Positions 37,559 through 49,000 of a DNA stretch of 64,000 nucleotides are shown in pieces (the first letter of the stretch is position 1; each line of letters begins with the position of its first letter). The position numbers were made by a program, and so were the translations under genes. Origin of the DNA: Chrysoperla carnea. Its lineage: Eukaryota; Arthropoda; Insecta; Neuroptera; Chrysopidae. The DNA lies in NCBI RefSeq assembly GCF_905475395.1, contig NC_058339.1, positions 36,031,172-36,095,171 on the forward strand, in the 5' to 3' direction. The notes beneath the pieces are model-generated. The model was given only the letters and a program-made list of their open reading frames with translations, searched no databases and was not told the origin of the DNA.

Positions 37559-37613
37559 CTTCTTGTGAAGCATCAATTACCAATTTATCCATTGACAAAT
37601 CTATTTTGTCCAT
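37559..37613 (-). CDS. Possible first coding exon with a UAP56-binding-like motif (orphan)
   Basis: The minus strand reads MDKIDLSMDKLVIDASQE and then AG|GTAGTA, a usable donor. The peptide resembles the N-terminal UAP56-binding motif of mRNA-export adaptors such as ALYREF and UIF, whose core as I know it is a DxSLDDII-like helix. No further exon with an RNA-binding or export domain was found between here and the CIA30 gene 1.1 kb downstream, and its phase does not join to CIA30 exon 2. It may be a fossil, a far-spliced first exon or chance. Confidence 0.22.
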
Positions 37614-40600
37614 ATTAAATTTATAAAGTAAAATTTGAAAGTAGAACGAACGTTTCAGGATTGATTGCCTACTTTTTTTTTTTGTAAATCGTTTGCAATT
37701 TTTTCTATGCTTTGATTTTATTCAACTTGTAGTTTAACACTAATTTTAAAATAATAATAACAATGCAAACATTTCAAAAATCATTGTTTTGTTTTGATAA
37801 GCAAAAGCAAGATAAAATTCATGAATCATGAAAGAACAATAAATTACATAACCTAAATAAAAGTACGATCTTTGTATGTCAAAAGACGTTATGCTTATTG
37901 CATAGAAAAACGTATAGAAAATAAGACGGACACATGCGTCGAAATATAATATTTCTATGTAACTGACGGCACAACTTTAGTCACAGAAAGTTGAATCAGA
38001 ATACTTATTTTTCGAATGTTCTTTTTGTATACACTATTTACACCTGGTGTAAGCAGAAAAGGATTGTCTTATAATACATTTGATAGAACTCTTCTTTTCT
38101 ACTTACTCCGAGTGTAAAAACTAAAAAGTGTATGCAGAAGAAACAAGCATTTTATTATACAAAAAGTACAGATTTCAAAGAGTGAAATCCTCCCTTACTT
38201 TATACCCCTGTAATAAAATTTTTTGCCTTTTCGAATTTCCTTAGTTTTAATATTGGATATTTTAATAGTTGTAATTTAAGATTGAATGTCTAAGCATTGT
38301 CCTAACTCAGTTTATGGTTTCTGCCTTCTAATATTTTAGAATTTTTTGGGTGAGATTATTAGGTGCTCTTAAAATTATTTTCCAAATATGATGAAAGGCA
38401 TGCAAAATCTTAAATGAACTCGAATTTACTTAGTTTTTCTCGAAAAAATTCCTCAAAAAAAGCAAATTTTTTTTTAAATTAATTTATTTTGCAGTTATTC
38501 AGTTAATATTATTTATTAATGTTAATTTACTTTGCACAACGTTTACCATCGCAACAATAATGTTCAAAGATTTACACAGGTGTTTGGTTTGATGAATAAC
38601 AAACTATTCACTTATTCTAGTTATAAGAGATTATTGTCACCTTGGAAAGTTAGTAAGTTATGATAAGATATATCATTGTCAAAGTAAATTAACATTATTA
38701 AAATATATTAATCAACAAATGCAAAATCAATTTAATTATAAATATTTTAGGGTCGAAAATTAAAGTCTGTCTCCATATCTAATATGGCGACTGATTCACA
38801 TTAGGCCTTAAGCATCAAATAACGTTTATTGTTAATAAACGAATATTGAAAATAAATAATGGTCGTGTATGAACGCCGCTTTAAAGCTATTAAGATAGAA
38901 GTTGCGTCACAATCAGGCTCTATTTTTCTTACTTTCCGATCATTAATTATTGCTCATCGTAAAGTCTAAGAATTGATTACCTGGAAAATAGACCTCGATG
39001 ATTTTAAAATCCCTGGTATTATAAATTTGGAAATTATTAAGATAGTAGACGTTACAATTTTTTATTAAAATTGAACTGTAGGTACAAGGTAAATGAAAAT
39101 GAAAAGTGCAAATGGAATTGGTACATTATTTTTAACACCACCAAATAAAGTTACTCTGCTAAATCCAACTCTGCTAAATAAAATGGTAATTACATCAATT
39201 GAGAGACGACTCCATATTTACATTGTCATAATAAATAATTAATTGAATAATTTGTGACAAAACGTGCCCTAGAAAAGTACATACGTTGAAATTGACATTA
39301 ATAAAATATTTTTTTAAATCGTTTCGTGTTATCTAGTTCTATCGGGAACGGCTTTCTTAGTAATCCAGATAAAAAACTTATGTAAACACCTAATCAAATA
39401 CACTTTTTGGAATTATTCTTAACTGAATAAACAAACTTTTTGAACTGTTGTGTAATACAGTTCATATTTTTTGTGATACAACGTGGGATAAAAAAAAAAA
39501 ATTAAAAATACTTTTTTTTTAGAATGTAATAGTTTTTTCATTTATTTATTAAAACAGTCACAATAATTTGATATGGCAGCTAGAGCACCATTAATTAAAT
39601 AATAAATCTGTTTTTACATAAAATTAAGAAGCAATTTAGCAATGATAAAAATTTACAGTTTTATACTTAGTATTAACTAAGTCTTGTTACGTCACTGCAG
39701 TTTTAGACGTAAAATATCTGTTAGCAACTCTTTTGTATTTGTAGAAAATCTTGTAGTAAATTTAACCGTATATTGAAAATAATTTTCTTAAACGCTGAGA
39801 CCCTCTAGTATCTCGTTTGCAGATAGACGTATGTCAGCAAACAATGATTTTATTTAAATTTGTTATTAATTTGATCTGTAAATGACAACTGGTTGATATA
39901 TCAATAATTTTCAATGTATAGACGCTACTCCTTCCTCTTCATTAAATAGGAATCACGCTAAAGTACGGTATCTCACAGGTAAATAATTAAATAAGTATTA
40001 AATATGATACACAAAAATAGCGCAAGAAAAATAACTTTTAGCTTGTACCGAGCCCCTCCCAGTGATTAGATAACGAAACTTTCAACCAAACAAAGACTTG
40101 AAAAGAACTCAAAGCCCATGATTTAAACATTTTGAGTTTGCGTAATCAGCAGACACAAGGCTTAATTATTACCAAATTAACGAAAAATAAAATTAAGACT
40201 CTGTAATCAAATTAAGTAAATTTTCTTCCCTAATTTCTATATTTTACAAAAAGCACCAAATTGAATACATTTTTTTAAAGAAAATGATTTAAATTAATCA
40301 GTGCTCGATGTTTTTTTTTTTTTTTTACAAAATATTCCCTCTAATTTTTTTTAAATTCATTCGAATTGTGTTTAAAAGAACAAACTTACAATGAAACAGA
40401 TAAAAATATTAATTATGTATTTTATGTAATAAATTCATATTCGATATGTAAGGTTAAAGGGTCATGTGAAAACTGACGTAGTAGATGACGGGATTTATTT
40501 CACTACTTAAAAAATATTTATAAAAAATCCCCAAATTTTTTACATAATTTAAAATTAATATTTGTATCTGTCGTACCACAAATATCTGTCCTAAACCTAA

Positions 40601-41880
40601 ATCGTTAGCCATGACTGACCTTTTTGTTCTTTACAAAGTCTAATGAGTTTGACATTTAGCGTGTCTTTGAAAATTTGAACGTCATCGTTAATTATTTGTC
40701 TATGATTGAGAAAGATAGTAAATTTTTACTGACTGAAAAAAAGCTGTATCATAAATCTGTTTTATCAAAAACGCGGTCTTCTTACGGGTGGTAAAAAGCA
40801 TTGAAAGGGAAGTAAGAGATCGTTGGAAGATAAATCTCAGCATTCAAAATTATATATATTGATTTTTTTGATTTCCTAATTTACACATGTATGAGTTCAA
40901 ATAATGTCATATATTAATACGTGATATTTTATAGGTCAATTGAAACCATATTACGTTGGACACATAATATTTCTCAAACTTGTCAGACTAGCTATCTAAA
41001 TTTGGTACAAACATTCATGGTGCGTGCATACATTTTCCATAAGAAATTACTTAAAAATTAATTTTTATTTATAAATATTTTTTACTGACCATAAAATCAA
41101 ATTAGGCTACAAATTTTTAATCGATGTTTTTTTTTTTTCATTTATTTTTTGTATAAAAATAGGTGTACTTTTTTATTTAAAAACATTTTATTAATAATGC
41201 TGCCAATTTTTAAAACAATATCCTCCTCTTGGCTTTTACCATTTTAGGAGGTAATATTGAGGAAAAAATACAAAATATTCAAATAAAATTTAAATTATAA
41301 CAATTTTCTCCTACAATTACTTTTTTTTATAAATATAATTTTGATATTTTGCATTTAACTAGTATCATAGACTTACAAAGTACATTTTTAGAAGGCGAAT
41401 TTAACTCAATATCCACCATGTTTAAACTCTTTTTAATAGAGTATCTATCGCATTTGAACTTTTTTTCAATGGCGAATTTCTATTACAATGATCATATGCT
41501 GTCACATTAGCAATCTATAAGTCTATAGACCATTTAAAAAAGAAATAAGCTAAAATAAAAATTTAAACAGATCAGTTTTTTTGACACAATTATATTAGGT
41601 AATTTGTTTTGATTGATTATAAATAAGATTTGTAAGGAATTACAATTATTCAAAATATGTATATTTCTGGATATCAGACATTTGTTTGTTGGTTAAAAAA
41701 CATGGAGAAAGCGTATTTGTTTTATTTCTACTCATTTCAAAATTGGTCGTGTTTAGCAGATACAAATAGCGTATAAACACCTAAACCGCCATTTCTAAAC
41801 ATCTAGCATCCCGTATATCAAAAAATCTATTTTTGCTTACACAAAAAAAGATCAATAACACGAAAATATTCTTATCCAAA

Positions 41881-41955
41881 ATTGTTATTACAGTTGGGGG
41901 ACCGTTATGTGCAATACTTTTTAATCTAAGAGGTCCACCGACAGTAATAACGATT
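41881..41955. repeat. 75-bp hairpin
   Basis: ATTGTTATTACAGTTGGGGG and CCACCGACAGTAATAACGAT are imperfect inverted copies, followed inward by ACC/GGT, with a loop of about 28 bases. It may be a very short MITE or a small-RNA-precursor-like hairpin. Confidence 0.6.
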
Positions 41956-43174
41956 TTACTTACCATAACAATTTCAGACGATAATATTTACCCTGTCTAA
42001 AATACATAAATTTACCAACTAATATTATTTTCCGAAGCAATTTAAAATAACTTGTCTTAATATAATGGCTGAAATGATTTTGAAAGCAAAGTTTGTTTCA
42101 AATTTCGTGCTTTGAATGATGTATCGAATCGTTTATAATATTGGATAAGGTTTAGGAAGAATTAGTTTTATTAAAATCTCAGGTTGACGATTGTTATAGT
42201 CCATCAAAATTAGTTTATTAGTTCCGGAAAACGAGGCGTAAAATAAAGAATACTATTTGACAACATCGAATCGTTTGCCTATTTAAAACCGATCCGCATT
42301 GTAGCCCGATATGAAGCTAGAATGGTACTTTGCTTCTTTCTTCTGTGCTTGAAACGAAAATTGGTCCACCATTGTTTTTGTATAGAGTTGATCGAGTGCA
42401 TAAATAATATTGACTGAAAAAAGGGTTATAGGCTATATCGGAAAATACACATATACTTCGAAGTTAAAGAAAAACATTGATGTAAGAGTATTACGCCAAA
42501 CAGTGCCGCCTCTCTTAATGTGAAATATTGATGATTGGACACAAATTTCGTTTTTATTTATTCCCGGTACTTTTTGACAGAACAGTTAAAAACGTTAGAA
42601 AATGTTCCGTTTCTGAAGTACATTAAATCTAAAAACATTAAGATGACGAAGACACTTCATGCTTATACCTTCTTCGGAATTAATATTCAATATACCTCAG
42701 AAAAGTTTAAAAACATTCATTTCGAAATTTTCGAAAATAAATATTACGCCTTCTCCATTCCGTAAATGCGAAAAGAAATATTATGTGATATTCTACTACA
42801 TATTACAACTAATTTTCAGAAGAATTTCACATAAGTAGGTACATTACGCTCTTTTTTTCCTAAAATCGTTTATAAATTTAGACAAATTTAAAATAATTTC
42901 AGTATCTATGAAAACCGATACTTCAATAACTGCATTTTGAAATTCTTCAAAGTTAAACTATTGTTAGAAAAAATACAATCATATACTTATTTGCGTAAAC
43001 TTTTGAAATTCGAGTAACTTTTTATTTTGTTGAATGCTTGTAAATGAAAACTTTCTGAATTTATGGCACAGTTTAAAAACAATTCTAATTTTCATACAAA
43101 TATTATTTCATAACTTGCTAATTGTCCAAATTTATAAACAAAAGAAATAACGGCCATTAAAATTTTGAAATACC

Positions 43175-43894
43175 ATCGGGCATAAGACATTTTGTAATAT
43201 TTTTTATTTTATAGATACATTTAATTTGTTTATAATTATCATTAAAAATGGAAAGTCTTTCATAAATTTGACTTAAATTAATAAGCATAGTACATTTTCT
43301 AAATACGGTGTACGTTCGATTTAAAAAATTCAAATTTTGATGATGGTTTTAAAAATAACTCTTCTATTTTATCATTTGTCGAAGTGGAAAAAGTTATGGT
43401 TTTCTATTTTTCATCTTGTGTAGAGAGTTATAAAATAATCAGAAGCGTGCTTGTTTAGTACTTGAACGCCTGTTATTAACGAATTACATCATGATACTTG
43501 AATCAGTGACAAGTAGTCAATTGATGAAGTAGAGCCAATTTAAATTGTAGACTTATTGATAAATGGTAATTGACCAGGTAGTCCAAAGTGGAACTACTGC
43601 AAACGGGTTCACCGGTGTTTATCTGATTTGAATTTAAATATTTTTATTGGTCTTTAAAAATTGTAGGTATAAGTATTGCCATCTGGCAGTCTAAATTAGA
43701 ACTACTGAAATCGGGTCCACTTTCTGTTTTAATTAGTAGGAATTATTATCGTCACTTGGCGAGGTTGCAACTACATGTTATCAATTGCCAAATGCATAAT
43801 TTTTAGTTTTAGCGTTGATGTTTAATAACTCAAAACATAAGTAAAATCAAAGTGGATATAAAAGGTATAAAATTAAAAATCTCTTATGCCCGAT
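43175..43894. mobile_element. 720-bp MITE with 13-bp perfect terminal repeats
   Basis: Starts ATCGGGCATAAGACATTTTG and ends AAATCTCTTATGCCCGAT. The interior contains two diverged copies of a block with a CAGTC..A..GAACTACTG-type phrase (near 43580 and 43690: GTGGAACTACTGCAAACGGG and TTAGAACTACTGAAATCGGG). No open frame of note. Confidence 0.65.
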
Positions 43895-44704
43895 AATAAA
43901 TCTAATTTTATTATAAGCTGCCTTACATTTTTTTTTTTAATTTATCTATTTAATATTCAATAATAACAGTTTTCATCTAGCAGCTTCATTCACTCGTCTT
44001 TCCATTTTTTTTTCTGTACACAACACTTAGGCATTACAAATATAATAAAAACAGGAAACAAGAAGTACTTAAAAAAATTTTTTTACATAATAATTTTTAG
44101 TTATTGTCCATTACATGAACAGTTTTTTTTATTTTTTTTCATTTTTGATTTTTCAAATTGAAGCTCATAAGTTTGTAATTTTTTTTACATTTTTTTTAAA
44201 GTAAATATTTTTTGGTCGCTAAAAGTAAATTTATTATTCTTTTTTATTAATAAATATCACGATTTTAAAACAATATAATTAATATTGTTAATTTTTTTAA
44301 ATTTTAATTAACATTTAATAAGTTTTAATTAATTAACTATGTATTTTATATTACGCTTAGGATGTGTTTTTTATTTATTTTCATTTTATTATCACAAATT
44401 GAAATTAAGCATTACTTTTGATTACATTTTTTTTACATAATCGTGTGATTTTCTTATGTTAAAAAAGAAAGTGTCTCAATTAGATTCTTTAATGCTAATA
44501 AACCACTAAAAAAAACACAAAATTTTATTCAATCGTTTACTGCCATAAAAATGCATTTAAAATTTGCATTTGACGAAAATGCTCGAATAATGATAATCAA
44601 TTGTTCTGTGGCCATGGCGTCAGTTGGCTGTGTAAAGAAATGCGCTGATATTTTGTATGATAATTGATAATAATTTAATGTGTTGTTATTCTGCTTATCG
44701 CTGA

Positions 44705-45110
44705 TGTGCTGTTCCTGAATGCAATAATACTAGCATAATCGGACAAATTGTGGATTCAAATGCCAACTGATATAAATATGAGAAAAACTTCAAAGTTACG
44801 AGAAGGAATCTCGAACTATTTTATCTCAAAAAATACGTTTGTCCTTTGTGAAGATCACTTTGCTGTAAGTACCTATAAACATTATCTATTTAAAATATCT
44901 TTCACAATAAGTTTACATGATCAAGTACATATTTTTGGAATATAGTTGATATTTGGAGCTTATAGAAGCTAGTAAAATAAGTTGCCAATTCTTACCTTAC
45001 GTTTTAGTTGGTATAATATAATGGGTTCATTAAAAAGAATTCGAGTGAAACCGTATTGCAAACCCTGCAAATTCGATTGGCATCATTACCTGCTTTGAAG
45101 GTAATTTTAA
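44705..45110 (+). pseudogene. THAP zinc-finger domain remnant, frameshifted
   Basis: One frame reads CAVPECNNTS then runs into a stop. Another frame reads WIQMPTDINMRKTSKLR and later FVLCEDHF. A further piece near 45020 reads KLMGSLKRIRVKPYCKPCKF in part. These follow the order of a THAP domain (C-x4-C, then W, then C-x2-H-F) and its downstream segment. THAP domains occur in P-element-type transposases and in host proteins derived from them. Stops and frame changes show this copy is dead. Confidence 0.6.
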
Positions 45111-45769
45111 ATTTATGTCATATAAACATATTAAGTGTAGCTCATTACTAAAGTTTACACGTTTAATTTACACAGCCGTATGACGTAATAACATGGCGAC
45201 TACTATTTATTATTAAAAATACTGAAAATTTTGAATTGAATTTTAAAATTGATTTTGCTATTTTATGAACTAAACCTAATATTTTCCGTCCGTGGTACTA
45301 ATCTGTGGTCCTAGCAACAAATGGCGTAGATAAGAGAAGTTGAATCTACTTAATGAATAAAAAAGGGAGGAAGCGTTGGGTGAAAAATAAATTAGATGAT
45401 AACCAATAATATGAAATTGAACTATTAACGTTTTTATTTAAGCCATATTAGTATGGCAGCCGAAAAATAAATGTGCTTGTTCAGCAGAAATAGGCACATA
45501 ATACGCTTTCGCTTTTATGTGGTCGCACAAAAATTTTTTGTGCCTAGCACAAAAGCTAGATACAAAAGCGCGTTCGTTCTTTTATGTTTTATAAAAGAGT
45601 GAAAGCACTATATATAACTAATTTTTTGATCGTTTGCAATTATTAACAATTTTGCGTCTTGCATATTTTTTATCGAGATTTCAAAACCAAACAAACACAG
45701 ATAGGAAATATTTGGATTTTTGCTATTATTTTAACTAATTTTTTTAAATGAATTACGTTTTTAATAAAT

Positions 45770-45775
45770 TTTATT
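45770..45775 (-). terminator. Candidate poly(A) signal of Tpst
   Basis: AATAAA on the minus strand, about 270 nt past the TGA stop of the sulfotransferase gene. The sequence is AT-rich, so chance matches are common. Confidence 0.35.
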
Positions 45776-46044
45776 GTCTTAATTGATTACAAAAAAAGAC
45801 AGAAGATTGAAATGCCTTGAAAGAATTTAATCACACGAAATAGTAAAAAAATTATTTTCACTGTCACTTTTTCCTAGCCAATATTTTTTTAACGTCTTCA
45901 AAGATTTCTTTAAGTCACGTACAACATAATAGGTAAAAATTTTCAGAATCGTTTTTTTTAACACTCAACAATTAAACTGCACTCATAACAATTAAATATT
46001 TTTTTATCAGTTTGTGGTTTTTGGTTTTAATAAATACTTAGGTG

Positions 46045-49000
46045 TCATCCACCCTTATCATAATTATCTGCTCGTTGATCCAATGATGTGACCTTTAATT
46101 GATCAATAACGTCCTCTTCAAATTCATTTTGTGCTTTAAATAATTGACGTGCTTTCTCTTGCCATATATGTGCATTATCTTGTACACGTCGTGTATTATC
46201 TGCTACTTGGGAATCTGGTTCACCATAATTTGGAGGATTTGCATATGGATCGTAACCTAATACGGATAACATTGGTGCTATGTCGGCCATTTGATTTACT
46301 ACATCGGTCGGTATCTTACCAACCCATTTTGATAGTGCTTCTAAGTTTACTGGTTTTATTACTTGATCTGAAGATCTTTCAACTCTGTAAAAAAAGAATA
46401 AAATATTAATACAAATTTATCCAGGGCAAAAAGGAATAAAAACTTTATATTATTTTATCTCGAAAATTTTTCCGCTTTGGCTAAAATTTAAACTCAAGCT
46501 CTGTCTTAGAGCTTTTATTAGCCACGGTTATCAACCTCTTTAATTCATTTCGATTTTTTTCTGGGACTATTCTGGATTTAATTTGGATAAATGTTTGGGA
46601 AAAGTAGTGGTTGCTATCTATCGTATGATTTCTTGGCAACCTGTCTCATTTATTTTATGATCTGTGAGTTGGATTTATTTAATAATAATTTTCATCCACA
46701 AACTTATGGATGTTCTTGTTGTAGATAAAGTTGAGGAATGAAATTTTTCCACTCACTCTCATTCGCCAAGACTCCTAGGCTAGTTAATATATTTATTCAA
46801 TCCAGTAGCTAGCGTATTTGAGTGAAAAATTTCTAAATAGTACAATGAGATTTTAGCATTAGAGACGACATTAATTTTCGAGGAGATATAACTTTTCAAT
46901 TAAATTTTACTATAAATTAGAACGAATAAAAGCAATGAAAGTTTTTAATATTTCATGAAAATTGCGTGATAGAGAACTATATATTATATCGAATAGTTTT
47001 TTTTTTTTTTTTTAAACTTTTTATTTTTCCTTAAAAATATAATAAAAATTCTTTTAATAAGAAACTTGTGAAAATTATCACGCTATAAAAATATATTTTC
47101 TTTTTTAAAAGAAGCAAAATCAATGATAAGGATCAAGTAGTGAGGTATGAGGAAAATATTTTTAGAGTGGAAAATTATAAGCTTGAAAAGTATTCTTCAT
47201 CAAGTGCACTGTACATGAGTACCTTGTAATTAGTAAAATGTTTGTACTCATTAAAAAATGGTGTTTTTTTAAAACAACCTTTTAGTGGAGATTGAATTTT
47301 CCCAGGAAAGGTATACAATTATTTTTTCTTATTTTTAGTGATTAGGGGAAGATAGGTACATTTATTTCTAGCATAAAATTTAAAAAAATTACAAAATAAT
47401 GGAAAAAAATTTCAAAAAAAATTTCATATTTTAAATCGTTAAATTGATATTTTTAAATGGTTAAATACTGAATTTCGTTACATATTTCTAATTAAAAATG
47501 TATGTTCCGAAAATTCGAAAGTTTTAAATGCAACAATATTTATTTTGGAGACCCCGGACAAGGTTATAAAACGGCCTGAAATAAGTAAGTGGGAGGAGCA
47601 AATGAATTAATCGCAGCGTTAGCTGTGGATTAAATGAGCAAGAAAACATCAATCCAAGAGAATGAACTACTCCCAAAAACAATATAGCAAGAATTTGGGA
47701 TTATCATATTATCAAATGCATATGTTTTAGATCCAGATCCAGAAGCGATCTTAATTTTTTTTTGTAATCTTTAATATAATTAGACTACACTTATTCAAAG
47801 TTATCTCTAAAAGTATTGGGAAATCATTTTGACATGGGAAAACGGGTGCCCTTATAAAGGACTACGATAACAGGCTTAAAATAGATTTCAGCAGGCGTTC
47901 AATAAATTGATGGATATTAAGTAATTATAGGAAGCCACTCATTGATGTGGAATGATCTGGTCATTCCAAACTGGTGCTATTAAGCCTGTTTATGACTGCC
48001 ATATTGACTGTTTGGCGTCATTTGTGATTTCCGCAATAGAACATCTTATAGGGCAAAATTATTCCATTATTTCGAGAACATTTTCATTATTTTAGTGTGT
48101 TATATAAAATTTTATTAGATTGATAAAATATAGTATTACGTGTTAATTATCAAATGAAGTTACTTAAATTAACTACAAACAGCTTGTAAATAAAATTATT
48201 TCATATACAATTTTTTAATTAAAAACTCAAACACCACCACTTTTTTTAATTGCATTTGTTCTATACTTGAGAAAATCTATTGTGCTGTATGTATTTATAT
48301 ATGGCAAGCAAACAGACGGATAGACAGACTGTAAGTATTCATTACGAAAATTACATATCAACAAACCAACTAGCACACAGTACACATTATTTCTAGCACC
48401 CAAACCAGGCAGTATCGTTTAATATATCGTCGGTGTCTAGTCACACGCTAGCGATATAATAAGTTTGTTTGAATTACTGTTTGGATTTTAATGATACGAA
48501 CCGCGGACTGGTTAACGATACGAATTCCAGTTGGTAAAAGCTTTTCTTTATGGCAATCTACAAGTAGAATGTCCTCATAACCTGAACCATAAATATTTAA
48601 ACAAAAACTATGGAACTATAAGTACAGATATGTCTGCTTGTTTGTTACTAATTTCATAAAAACTTACTTTTATAGTTCCGGCTTATGAATTAACGGTAAA
48701 GGGCGTTCAACGCGTGTATAATAATTTGAGCTTTACGCATTTGGTAAAGTTAAGAAGGTTAATAATAAAGTACACAAAGTATGCAGTGACAGATTTTAAC
48801 AAAATTTTTGCAATCTTCACAGTTGAATGAAAATATGTATATTTATATCTCTCTTATAGCTTATTTCCATTATTAAAGAAATTGGACAAAAATTTGATGC
48901 TATCAAATTACTTGAAGGTTATTTCTTTGAACCAATTTCTTCGATAATGTCAACAAGGTAATATAGTTTAAAGGTACAATATGAACTATATTTGTGCTAT

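Larger units (their letters stand above)
36478..46044. other. 9.6-kb intergenic region
   Basis: Contains hairpin-family copy C (36874-37376), the possible orphan exon (37559-37613), a hairpin at 41881-41955, a MITE at 43175-43894 and the THAP remnant (44705-45110). 37700-41800 is AT-rich with homopolymer runs; I see no gene there. The short open frames in it lack splice-site or codon support. Confidence 0.6.

Noticed and set aside
46149-46409. Plus-strand 86-aa hydrophobic frame
   Set aside because: Antisense of the last Tpst exon; Leu/His-rich bias comes from complementing the real codons.
47500-47760. Possible pipsqueak-type helix-turn-helix of a transposase
   Set aside because: Only a vague resemblance across several frames with stops; not enough to support a call.
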